From NCBI GenBank assembly GCA_028583415.1, contig CM053276.1, positions 12,607,774-12,671,773 of the forward strand: 64,000 nucleotides of DNA. The letters are read 5' to 3'. Position 1 is the stretch's first letter, and each line of letters begins with the position of its first letter. Source of the stretch: Protea cynaroides. Lineage: Eukaryota > Streptophyta > Magnoliopsida > Proteales > Proteaceae. Below the pieces are notes generated by a model that worked only from the letters and a program-made list of their open reading frames with translations, made no database searches and was not told where the DNA came from. Shown piece by piece: positions 34,839-45,627 of the stretch. The position numbers and the translations under genes were made by a program.

Positions 34839-35924
34839 TCATGTTCCTGACAGGATAGCTTCCCAATCAATCTCCCATGATGGGTACTTCTTCAATATGA
34901 ACTGTTCTGATTCATCCCATGGAGGCTCATTGAAAACTGGGAACTTGATTTCAGATTCAGGCGAAGACCCTGCAGACTCATCACTCTCTGTCAACGATGG
35001 CGATGGTGCACTCTCCACCTTACAATCTTCAATTCCCTGGAAACCCACTTTGCTTTCCACTGATTGATTCAAATCCATCATCGGCTGAGCAGCAGTTGAC
35101 ACCGTCGAACCATCGATCCCCTTCTGATCAGAAGAGGACGCAAGCTTCCCTGTTTTCCCCTGTTTCTGCGAACTAGCCAAGCTTTGACAAATAGCCTGAA
35201 GCTTCGCATCCACTGAGGATTGCAAGGGATCATACTCCCCAAATTCTCCTCCGCCATTAAATTGATGTCGAAGATTGGGGAAGTTCAATCTCGCAAATTC
35301 TCCTCTGAGCTTGTAAGCGGCCTTATCGTAGGCCAAAGCCGCCTCCTCAGCAGTGTCGAAAGTGCCGAGCCAAAGTCGAGTGCGATTCTTAGGTAGTCGG
35401 ATCTCTGCAACCCATTTCCCCCAATGCCGTTGTCTCACCCCTCTGTAGAGCTTTGTGGGTTTTGGTGGTAAACCCACTTGCTTCATCGGGATTGCTTTCG
35501 GGCTGAGGAAATTCAGGTTATGTTGTAGCTTTTGGCTGTGGATGGAAGCTGCAGCCATGGCAGCCATGTGTTGCTGTTGCTGTTGAAGCTGGATCTGGGC
35601 TTGAACTTGCTGAACCTGTGAAGAGTTCGGGTGAGTAAGCCCCATTGATTGCTCAAGACCAAATTGGCCTTGGATTGAGAACCCTGGAGTCGAACAACAT
35701 TCAGGGTAAAACTGAGGATGAGGTGAGAAAGAGCAGAAGGTGTAAGAAGAAGATGGAGAAGGGGTAGATGCTGAAGAAGGAGAAGGGGTTACAGAGGAGG
35801 TTGATGAAGCACTATTGATATAAGGTTCCAGTGCTTTCATAAGCTCCTCTCTAAAAGGATCTGTTAATACAGGACTCCTGCTGTACATATCTATAGCAGC
35901 TGCCATGACTACTGACTGAAGCAA
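34839..35924 (-). CDS. RAP2-4: AP2/ERF transcription factor, RAP2-4-like (DREB A-6)
   Basis: An intact 361-residue intronless frame. Residues about 159-216 form one AP2 domain, with YRGVRQRHWGKWVAEIRLPK, RTRLWLGTFDTAEEAALAYD and GEFARLNFPN. The WVAEIRLPKNRTRLWLGTF form is that of the DREB A-6 / RAP2-4 group, which binds DRE/GCC-type promoter elements in stress, light and ethylene responses. The N-terminal part is Ser/Pro-rich (residues 38-62), then Gln-rich (103-118). The C-terminus has an acidic Ser-rich stretch and a conserved PSWEIDWEAIL end, likely an activation motif. The family usually starts MAAAIDMY, which is Met7 here (35906); the longer start at 35924 is in frame and either could be used. 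Length is normal for the family and nothing is broken. Confidence 0.95.
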   Translation of the reverse strand: MLQSVVMAAAIDMYSRSPVLTDPFREELMKALEPYINSASSTSSVTPSPSSASTPSPSSSYTFCSFSPHPQFYPECCSTPGFSIQGQFGLEQSMGLTHPNSSQVQQVQAQIQLQQQQQHMAAMAAASIHSQKLQHNLNFLSPKAIPMKQVGLPPKPTKLYRGVRQRHWGKWVAEIRLPKNRTRLWLGTFDTAEEAALAYDKAAYKLRGEFARLNFPNLRHQFNGGGEFGEYDPLQSSVDAKLQAICQSLASSQKQGKTGKLASSSDQKGIDGSTVSTAAQPMMDLNQSVESKVGFQGIEDCKVESAPSPSLTESDESAGSSPESEIKFPVFNEPPWDESEQFILKKYPSWEIDWEAILSGT

Positions 35925-36660
35925 CTATAAAGCAGAAATCAAAGAAGCTACAAAACGAAAAACCCACCTGTTTCTTACCAAAATCAAAGAACAGGTAACT
36001 GTTTCAGAGAAAAATAAAATTAAAAAAAGTTTTTTTTTTCTACAAGTGAGAATCTAGAACTAGAATCATCAACCAAAGGGACAGAAAAACAACCCTCTCA
36101 GTCGAATAAATTTAACAGAAAATCTAACCGAAAAATAGAAATGGATCTCTATTCTGCACCACCCAGCTTCCAAAAAAAGCTCTTCCAAGTTTGCTTTTTT
36201 TTTTCCTCTTTCAAAATCCAAAAAAAACAAACCCAAAAACCAAATCTTTGAAAGACAGATGACAGAAAGGGATACAGAGAAGCGGGAATCAGAGGGGGGG
36301 TAAGAAGAATTGAAGAATCACAACCAGAAAACCTTGGAGAATCACAGATAACTCTATCAAACACTCCTTTTTTTTCTTTCTCCTTTCCTCTCTCTGCTGA
36401 TCTCTCGTCACTCTCTCTCTTTATATAACCCACCTTGGCCTCTGTTTTCTCTCTCTAAGCCTCACTTCCTTTGTTAATTAGGATTTCTCTCTCCTGCCGT
36501 CAACCCTGTTCAATGAAAACAGAGTTCGAAAACAAAAACGTATTGGCCAATGATAATCTGACGCGTAGAGAGAACAGTAGCTGTTCACCGACATCTGTCC
36601 AGTTTGAAACTGGCAGATGTCCTTATTTTTATACGTGGCACGTTTTTATACGTTGGATCT
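35925..36660 (-). promoter_or_regulatory. 5' leader and promoter of the RAP2-4-like gene
   Basis: On the minus strand TATATAAA (36420-36427) is a good TATA box, with a GA-rich stretch just downstream. This places the start of transcription near 36390 and gives a ~470-base leader. Upstream of the box are the DRE core ACCGAC (36587-36592) and the ABRE-type ACGTGGC (36633-36639), read on the plus strand. The boxes are seen; their activity is inferred. Confidence 0.55.
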
Positions 36661-37194
36661 CTTGTTGACTAACTGGCTATTTTGTGTTCACACTTGACTC
36701 CTGACCTACTACAGAATGCTTGGCTTGGCTCTGAAACCGCAAAAAAGGTTTTTTAAGGACACAGTGTGACGGATCGGGCAAACGGATCCATTTAGATGCA
36801 GGATCCGTATACTGTAAACAAGAAGTCTCCAGACAGTAATTAAGCAGGTTGTTGCTAGTGTTATCTTTTAAGTTTTCATTAATTATTATTATCCATAATA
36901 TATTATATTAATATTTGTTAGGTATAGTATATTATATTAAATAATTACTTGTTTTGTATTAGTTTAGTACTCACGGTTTAAAATATCAGTTGGATATCGT
37001 CGAAATTAAGAAAATTTCAATAATCTTGGGTAGGTCGAGAAAAGATGACACTCGAAAATATCAAGATTTCAATCCATCTCAATGGGTTTCAATTGAAATT
37101 TTGACCAAAATTTGTTTTAATTGATTGAAATCTGATTTTTTTTTATTCGTTTTGTACTGCATTCAGACTTTTGATCTGTGTAAAATGGTTCAAG

Positions 37195-38070
37195 AAATAG
37201 TACAGAGCATTAATTAGTTCTTTATGATTAATATTATGTAATTAAATGTTTATTAATTTTTGCATTTTATTTAAATGATATTATTAATAAATAAGCATAT
37301 ATTTTTCATTTGAATTTAAAAAAAATCAAAAATTCAAATTTTAAAAGAATAAAAATTAATTTATTAGTTCAATAACAAAGATTGGATTTTTTATTACAAA
37401 ACAATTTTCAACTTTCAAATGTTAACTTTTTCTCTAATTTAAAATTTTAATAAATCTTATTAAAATAAAAAATACTAAAAACCAAGAATTAGTTAAAATA
37501 ATTTTTTTATCTATAAATTTATTTTCATTCAAATGATTTTAAATAGCATTTAAGTACGCCAAATCAAGTTTAACTAGAACGTAACTCATTTATTTAATTC
37601 GAATTCAAATAATCTTGAATTTATTAGAAAACTGTTTAAACTAGTTTACCAACAAATTGAACATTGTTTAAATCCGAGTTATGTTGAAAGAATTACGTTC
37701 CAATCAAATCTTTTTTAGAATATTCGAATACTGTTTAAAATTACTTGAATGAAAATAATTTTTTAAGCATCAAAACAATAAATTCTTTTGATAAACTCTT
37801 GGTTTTAATGATGTTTTATTATAATAAGATTTATGAAATTATTAGATTTGAGAAAAATATTAGCATTTGAAAGTTAAACAATGACCCCACAATTGAAAAT
37901 TCAGTTTTTATTTTTGAATTAAAAATATAATTTTTTAACATTTTGAAATTTAAATTTTAGATTATTATTATTAGATTTAAGTGAAAGTGTTTACTTATTT
38001 ATGAATAATATCTTAAATAAATAAGACATTTACTTAAATATTGTTAATCATAAATAAATACTAAGTATTA
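37195..38070. mobile_element. Long foldback element, ~0.9-kb palindrome (copy 2)
   Basis: Aligns along its length with the palindromic core at 18047-18962: shared AACTTTCAAATG, TAATAAATCTTATT, CGTAACT, GAAAGAATTACGTTCCAATC and TTGGTTTTAATGATGTTTTA. It is itself inverted about a centre near 37640. It is more AT-rich and more diverged than copy 1, so probably older. The FB-like outer ends are decayed (GAAATTTTGACC near 37095). Confidence 0.65.
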
Positions 38071-39708
38071 TTTTTATGGACAAAATACCACGTTTATTAT
38101 TTTTACTATTACTATGTATTATGTTTTTGTAAAAAACCACTATATGTGATTATTTTTGTAATTTTGTAATTTATATATATTTATGTAAAACTAGAATATT
38201 GTTTTCTTATAATATCAGGTCTTGAAATAACCATTTAACACTTCACCTAAATTCTCATATATATATCAACTTCATAGAGACCTAAGATTTCAAACCTTGA
38301 TAGCTCACCTAACCTTTGTTAATACAAGATATTTAAAATTTTCCTTCATGGTTATTGCCTAGTGGAATCAGATTCAGATCATCAGATTTAATGAATTCGG
38401 ATCCTAATTGATCCACTCTGATCAATTCCAGTAGATTTATAACAAATTTTCTATGATTTTGTTGGCTAATTCAACCAATGAGAATTAAATAGAAATAAAT
38501 AGAGAAAATTGTTCATTTTCATGTACTCATCATCGATCATATCTAGTGGATCTTACAATATAGAGGTGAGTTCCATACCATTTCAATTGTCATAAGATCC
38601 CACAGAAATTATATGTATATGTAGATAATCTAAACTATGGAAACAATCTCTAAACTCAAAAATAATTAATAACTAATTATTCGATTAGATTGGTATAATC
38701 AATGCTCAATCATTGAGATTAGAGAGATATAACCATGGTTGGGTTAAGAAGCTGAGTAAAGAGCACGTTATGATGAGAGAGAAAAAGAATGAATGGTGAC
38801 AAAAAGAGTAGAGTAAATTGCGGCGGGCATGAGGTGGAATCTTGGATTTTACGGCGGTCTTTCGTCTTTCCAAATCCAAATATCTCATCATCGTGTCAAC
38901 TCTTTTTCATCAGTATGACCCACCACTATTAATTCCAGTGTGCATTATTCAAATCTACGATTTGGATTTTCTAAGGGACCACCAAAAGTTAAATACCAGC
39001 ACGATACTCAATTTAATTGGAGGTTAGGGGAGGAAAGTGGGACCAGGCTAGTGTGCATGTAGAAAGAAGGACGTGTTTGGGTAATGGAAAGTCAAAAGTT
39101 GCGGAAATTTTTGAATGAAAGATATCGAATCCAACCATTCAAATATTTTACTCAAATTTCAAATCAAAATCCATCATCTGGTCTCAATCTCTCGTTTTCT
39201 ATTTTCTTTACTTTCAATTCCGGGAAGGTACTCTTCTCGAATCAACTGCCACCCACCATTAAAAATAAATAAATAAATAAAATAATAAAAATTATGTCCA
39301 TTAACGACGGCTCTTAGTATCAACAGAGAACCCCACGGAATAGTTGAAATGTTTGACACGTTTGTTCGATAGATGATTGACGAACTAGACGATAGGAGAG
39401 AATCTTTTCTTATGATTCTTAATGATTTTCATTAATACCAACGTCCAAAATATCTTTGGCATTGTTCCACAATCTCATTCTACCATCATCATCATGATAT
39501 ATGGATTGTTCAAGGGAAATTGAGTCTAAATTGAAATCGAATCTTTTATTCGATTGTAATTGAAATGTGTTTTAGAGTGAAGGAAACCACACTGGATCAA
39601 TTGTAAATCCAAACCAAAGTGGATCAATAAGATCAAAATCAAATCGGACCAGGATCCTTTGTAGTGACTGTCAAACATAAGATCCTTACGCAATCAAATC
39701 AGCCCGTG
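38071..39708. other. Intergenic AT-rich sequence
   Basis: No gene was recognised. Near 38385-38430 there is a GAATTCGGATCCTAATTGATCC repeat-like phrase, and a TAAATAAATAAATAA run at about 39262-39280. ORFs here are short and unconvincing. Confidence 0.4.
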
Positions 39709-40274
39709 TTATTGTAACAAGGGTTTGTTATTTTTCTAAACATAACAAGGAATCTATTTTGTCGCATAGACAGATAATGTGTCTATTCCAATCGTTGGAT
39801 AGAAAGAACATGGTCTAGATTATCGACATGTCGAATTTTAAATTCTAATTCAATCAAATACCCCCTATATATTGGCATGCATCCCGTGTATGTCCATGCA
39901 TGTGTACGAGTACTCTAAATATTACTATAACGCTACCCAAATTTGAATGTGTTATATATAAGGTTTGTTACGTTTAGAAACATAATAAAATAAATCTAGA
40001 CCATTCATTTTTACTATTTTTTTAATTTAATCCATTCAAATTTAGATAATGTTACAGCAATGTTTAGAGTACTCGTACACATGCATGGACGTACACGGGA
40101 TGCATATCAATACATAGCGGGTATTTGATTGAATTAGAGTTTAAAATTCGACATGTGGGTAATCTAGACCATTTTCTTTCTATCCAACAGTTGAAATTGA
40201 CACATCATTTGTCCATGTGACAGAATAGATTCCTTGTTACGTTTGAAAAAATAACAAACTCTTTTTATAATAAC
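39709..40274. mobile_element. Foldback element with ~245-bp arms
   Basis: 39709-39953 and about 40030-40274 are inverted complements with ~85-90% pairing by eye. Examples are CCTTGTTA..GTTT / AAAC..TAACAAGG at the outside, CGACATGTCGAATTTTAAA / TTTAAAATTCGACATGTGG, and CATGCATGTGTACGAGTACT / AGTACTCGTACACATGCATG. The ~75-bp loop carries an extra TTTGTTACGTTTAGAAACAT copy of the arm end. No coding sequence. An (AT)n tract begins 10 bp to the right. Confidence 0.8.
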
Positions 40275-40280
40275 ATTTCC

Positions 40281-40283
<3 letters not shown>

Positions 40284-40364
<81 letters not shown>
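40284..40364. repeat. (AT)n microsatellite, ~40 units
   Basis: About 80 uninterrupted bases of AT. It accounts for the IYIYIY ORF on the minus strand. Confidence 0.97.
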
Positions 40365-40368
<4 letters not shown>

Positions 40369-40857
40369 AATGTCAAAATTAAACCAATCCGATAATGGTC
40401 TGATAGAACTCATTAAGCTAACTGAACTGAACTGGACCGAAACTAAAACGGGACCAAACCGAACCGTTCTATTGACACCCCTAGATGGGATAGACCGTCT
40501 TTATCCACTATAGTTATGATTATTAAGTTTTTGTAAGAGGTTTCCCACCCACCACACCAATTAATCGATCGAAACATGGGAAACTGTTACATCAACAAGG
40601 GACTCATGTGGTGAGATTAAAAGCATCCACATGATCAAGATGTGAAAGAATGTGAGAATCTCCCATGTTGCTCGCATGGGGATTTTTTTGGTCACAAATT
40701 TTTCTTTTTCTTTTTCCTTTTAGTTAGGAGATACTAGATATATGTAGAAAGCATACTCATCTGTGCAGCATGAGGAGGAGAAAAGAGAAGGAAAATCTTC
40801 AAAACAAGCAAATGCAAAAAGGTGAAGGAGATCAAAGAAAATGGCAAGTAACCAATA

Positions 40858-42297
40858 GAAAAATTCTCATCTAACCCCCAAAAAGGATGTCAAATTCTAT
40901 CTAATCCCAAAAGTTTTCAAATGTCCCATCTACCGTCCAAAAGTTTTCAAATGTCCCATCTACCACCCAAAATTTTTCCACTGTTAATCAAAGAGAACCC
41001 ACCCGTTAGTAGAGTCCCGTTATAGTTGATGATGTCATCACTAATTGAATTTTTTTGGGACAATACTACCCTTATTGTAATAGTGAAAGACCATTTTACC
41101 CTTCTTCTTCTTCTTTCCTCTTTTGTTCTTCTTCTTTTCTTCACTGTATTTTGTACGGAGCTTCTTCAGATTCCCTTGGCCAGATCTAGAATCTGAAACC
41201 ATTCTTTCAGATCGTTATTCATCAACAGATAAGACCTTAAACGATGATCCAATAGGTAAGACCTTAAACGATCTGGGGCTTAAACAACTCAAAAATCAAA
41301 TGAGAAGTGAATCATAAGACCTTAAACTAGTGGGCATTATTCATCAGTAGGTAAAACCTTAAACGATTCAGAGGGCACGATTCGACTGATTTCTTCAAGG
41401 GGGAACCAGATTATGCTTTTTAGAAACTCCTTAAAATGAGAAAACCCAGGTGGTCAGACAATCGGTATCGTTTTGGGGATCTTGGGGATACTGGGAAACA
41501 TTTGAGCAGCCAATGAGGGCAAACTCAGGCAACCCATTCGAAGGGCAGTCCTCCGTCCGCATGCTGCTCTTCACGAAATCTACCTACGTTATCTGAGCAT
41601 CCCTCGTACTTGCAAAGAACTATATTAGAACCTTTCAAAACCCTAGTCCTCAATGGAGCGCTTCTTGAGGAAATATCGGTATCCAGAAAAAGAAAAAAAA
41701 TTTCAAGAGGGATTTCGATCTGAGCCTCCTTAGGAATCAATAGATGATGGGGAGTTTCAATTTGGGTATCTTCCAAAGCAGCAGAAATCGAAGATGATGA
41801 GTCAGGAATCAAGACAGGTCTTACGGGAAAAAGAGTAAAAAAGGCTGTGCAGCAGAGAGTTGATGCAATTGGAAGCCTTGTCTTTGAGAGATGAAAGAGA
41901 TGAGCGTAGAATGAAGATGAATAGATGCGGATAGAGATGGAGATAGGGGTATAGAAACGATGAAGATGTGTAAGAAGCATTATATCATCAGAGCTACTAC
42001 TCTGCTGAAGTCCTCCGAAACTATTTCATTGATGACTCGGGTTGAGGGCAGAGGAATCAATGGTGAGGAGGGGATGCAGAAAGAAAAGTCAAATTAGTAA
42101 TTTTATATTTTTTTAATGTCTTTCAGTTTCAAATACAAAGGGTAGAAATGTCTTATCATATTTTCAGTCAAGTCTGTCTGTTAATTGGGACCGATTGAAG
42201 TTTATGCAAACCATTTGGGTGGTAGATGAGATTTTTGAAATTATTAGGGATTAGATCGAATTTGACATAGTTTTTGGGGGTTAGATGAAAATTTTTC
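40858..42297. mobile_element. Non-autonomous MULE with 9-bp TSD
   Basis: The exact 9-bp repeat TAACCAATA flanks the element (40849-40857 and 42298-42306). The terminal inverted repeats are about 85 bp: GAAAAATTCTCATCTAACCC on the left against the complement of GGGTTAGATGAAAATTTTTC on the right, continuing through TCAAATTCTATCTAATCCC / GGGATTAGATCGAATTTGA. No transposase is present. The ~1 kb interior is less AT-rich and holds a 151-codon minus-strand frame (41525-41980) that I do not recognise, possibly captured host sequence. A TCTACC.CCCAAAAGTTTTC unit is tandemly repeated near 40900-40960. Confidence 0.8.
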
Positions 42298-42446
42298 TAA
42301 CCAATATAGCTATGCTAATCACTTTTGTCTTATGCTATTTGGATGTCTAGAAAAAAAAATTAAAAATGAAGGAAAGAGGGATAAAAATCATCTCCAACTC
42401 ACCAACCCGTCAGTCAAACATCTGACGGGTTGGGATACATCAGTAT

Positions 42447-43155
42447 TGTTGGGTTAGGTTTCCCTGTATGTAGAAGATCTCATTACTTATAAGTTCATAT
42501 GAAGTAAGGGCACTTAAGTAACTTTTGCACATATAGTTGAATTAGGGTTTTATTTCTTTTATCTTATTAGAATGAAATAAGGAGAGAAACAGAGGTTAAG
42601 TGAGTTGCTGTCCGTCCAAAATAGAGAAGAGAAGAAAACTGCGAGCTTTCAATTAAGGTGAGGATCGAAAGGTCATTCGTGGTTCGATTAAGCTAAAATT
42701 TGGACAGCAGATTCGTAATTGAGAATTCTTCATTATGAATGATGTGATTGACGATTGGAGTCTTCTAGATCTGTCCGATAATCAATGTTTTCACCTATTC
42801 GGGTGAGATCTTTTTCAATCTATTTGGATTGTTGATGGTGTATTCCTAAAATATATTGTTCTAGATGTTTTTGATGATATATGCCAATAATATTGTATTA
42901 TTGAAGAATGATGTTATTGTATACCTCTAGTTCTAACTAGAGAAGACTCTTGTATTCCTATATTGGTGATAGTGAAGAGAATTGAGTGGACTACAGTCCC
43001 ATGATTTTTACTCCTCACATTGGGAAGATTTTTTACGTAAAAATTTTTTGTGTTATGTGTATGGATTATTGTGCTTGAAATATTACTTTCTATTTGATTG
43101 TTTTCTATTAGGTTTACTCAAGAGTGGAAAGAGTTTATCACTCTCTTTCCTATCA
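42447..43155 (+). repeat. copia 5' LTR (709 bp)
   Basis: TGTTGGGTTAGG...TTTCCTATCA. The 3' LTR matches it except for a ~200-bp gap. Confidence 0.88.
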
Positions 43156-43224
43156 AGTGGTATCAGAGCTTGATTGTTATTTAAAGTTTTTCTTGGATTG
43201 AACAATAAACACTAATACAAGTAG

Positions 43225-44000
43225 AATGGTTACTCTGAATGATTCAAATTATCATGTTTGAAAAGAAAAAAATGAAGGATCTTCTTTATGTTAAAGATTA
43301 TTATCTACCTGTGTTTGTTAGTGAGAAACCTAAAAATAAGACTGATGATAACTGAAATATATTTCACCGATAAGTGTGTGAATATATTAGACAGTGGGTG
43401 GATGATAATGCATTGAACCATATAAGTGGAGAGACACATGTACGTTCTCTTTGGATCAAGCTTGAGCAATTGTATGCTAGGAAGACATGAAATAATAAAT
43501 TATTTTTAATTAAACAGATGATGGCCTTAAGGTATCAAGATAGAACTTTGATGACAGATCACTTGAACTCATTTCAAGGAATCATCAATCAATTGTCCTC
43601 GATGGATTTCAAGTTTGATGAAGAGATATAGGGATTATGGCTTCTTGGTACTTTGTCGGACTCATGAGAAACGTTTATAACGTCATTATCAAACTCAGCT
43701 CTAAACGGTATAATCTCAATTGATTTGGCTAAGAGCAATGTTCTAAATGAAGAGAGGAGAAGAAAGTCATAAGGTTCATCTTCACAATCAAATGCTTTGG
43801 TTACAGAAAATAAGGGGATGAGTAAGAGCTGTGGTCCGAAGAATAGAGACAAGAGTAGAGGCAAATATAACAAGTTTATAAATGTTGAGTGTCATTATTG
43901 TGGTTTAAAGGGTCATACCAAGAAGTATTGTAGGAAATTGAAGTAAGACAATAAGAAGGAAAAAGATAAAGAAAAGAAGAAAGATGATAAAAGTGATGAT
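43225..44000 (+). pseudogene. copia gag with zinc knuckle, broken
   Basis: The frame starts at ATG 43225 (MVTLNDSNYHV), and the expected Trp is a stop. Recognisable gag text follows (IKLEQLYARKT, KQMMALRYQD, LNSFQGIINQLSSMDFKFD) with several stops. A CCHC zinc knuckle CHYCGLKGHTKKYC lies at about 43891-43932, followed by a Lys-rich linker. Confidence 0.85.
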
Positions 44001-45627
44001 GAACGAGTTGCCACCACTTCTGAAGAAATTTTTACTGTCTATGATAGTGGTGTAGTCAATCTTAAATGCCATAAAACAAGTTGGGTGATTGACAGTGGTG
44101 TTTCTATTTATGCTACATCTCGAAGGGACTACTTTACATCTTACACGTCAGGTGATTTTGGTATTGTAAGGATAGGTAATGATGGTTTGGTCAAAGTTGT
44201 TGGCATTAGAGATGTTTATTTGGAAACTTATGTTGACACAAGCTTAATTCTTAAGGATGTAAAACAAATTCCTAACATCCGTTTAAATATAATCTTTACA
44301 GGTAAACTTGATGATGAAGCTTTTTATAATACCTTCTGTGAAGGTCAATGAAAGCTCATCAAAGGTGTTATGGTTGTAGCAAGAGGTAAAAAGTGTTCAA
44401 CATTATACTTGTTGCAAGTAAAACTCTTTGAGAAAATTATAAATGTAATTGACAATGAAAGTACAACTGAGTTGTGGTACAAGAGACTTGGTCACATGAG
44501 TGAGAAGGGAATGATGTTGCTGTCCAAGAATAAACTCTTATCTAGAATGAAGAATGCACATTTAAAAAAGTGTGCTCATTGCTTGGCAGAAAAGCAGAAC
44601 ACAATCTCCTAAAGAGTCTCCCTTTTTCAAGAAAATCAAATGTACTTGATTTGGTGCATTCTGATGTGTGTAGTCCTATGAAGACGAGAACACTTGGTGG
44701 TTCTTTCTATTTTATAACATTCATTGATGATCACTCAAGAAAGTTATGGGTTTATTCCTTGAAGACAAAGAATCAAGTGCTAAATGTATTTAAACAATTT
44801 CAGGCTTCAATTGAGAGACAGACTGGTAAGAAATTAAAATACATTCGTACAGATAGTGGGGGAGAATATATATGATCATTTGATGACTACTGCAAAGAAC
44901 AGGATATTCGATATCAAAAGACAACTCCAAAGACTCCTCAGTTGAATGGTTTAGGTGAAAGAATGAACTTGACACTGGTAGAGAGAGTCAGATGTTTACT
45001 TTCACATGCAGGGCTGCCAAGATACTTTTGGGGTGAGACTTTGAGTATAGTTGTACACTTGTTGAACACTTGTTGAACATGTCACCATGTGTTTCGCTAC
45101 AATATGACGTGCCAAATAATGTTTGGATAAGTAATGATATTTCTTATGATTATTTACGTATCTTTGAATACAAGGCATTTGTGCATATTCACAAAGATGA
45201 GAGGTCTAAACTTGATGTCAAGACATGATAGTGTGTATTTGTGGGCTATGGTTAAGATGAATTTGGCTACAAGTTTTATGATCTAGTTGCGAAGAAAATT
45301 ATCAGAAGCTGAGATGTTGTGTTTATGAAAAATCAGACCATACAAGATATTGATAAGACAGAGAAGACAGTGTCTTAACACAATGATGATTTAACTGACT
45401 TGGATCCAGTGCCTCCAAAATCGATGCCTAAACAAGTTGGAGATGAGGATCAAAATGATCAGCATGATATAGATGATACTGATATTCCCACACAGGTTGA
45501 GACAAATCATGATTCTTATGAGCAACTACCAGTATTAGAAATTTCATCACATGTTCTAATCAGAAGGTCTACCAGAGATAGACAGTCTTCCACATGGTAT
45601 TCTACAAATGAATATGTATTAATGACT
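44001..45627 (+). pseudogene. copia protease and integrase, broken
   Basis: The aspartic protease site reads WVIDSGVSIYATS (DSG in place of DSGA). The integrase zinc-binding part has LWYKRLGHMSEKGM then KKCAHCLAEKQ. The catalytic core shows LVHSDVC, YFITFIDDHSRKLWVYSLKT and RTDSGGEY before a TGA at about 44873, then continues with NGLGERMN as the Glu region and YFWGE. Further stops and frame changes follow near 45075 and 45375. The part ends where the solo LTR was inserted, after NEYVLMT. Confidence 0.85.

Noticed and set aside
40405..40490. hAT MITE end ...GAACCGTTCTATTGACACCCCTA
   Set aside because: Only one end is present and no partner TAGGGGTGTCAA was found, so no element was called.
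41525..41980. 151-codon minus-strand frame as a gene
   Set aside because: It lies inside a MULE, has no recognised domain and no clear splice or promoter context. Kept only as possible captured sequence.
43158..43170. tRNA-like TGGTATCAGAGC motifs as tRNA genes
   Set aside because: They are 12-base primer sites next to LTRs (also at 62618 and, reversed, near 10804 and 32557); no cloverleaf.
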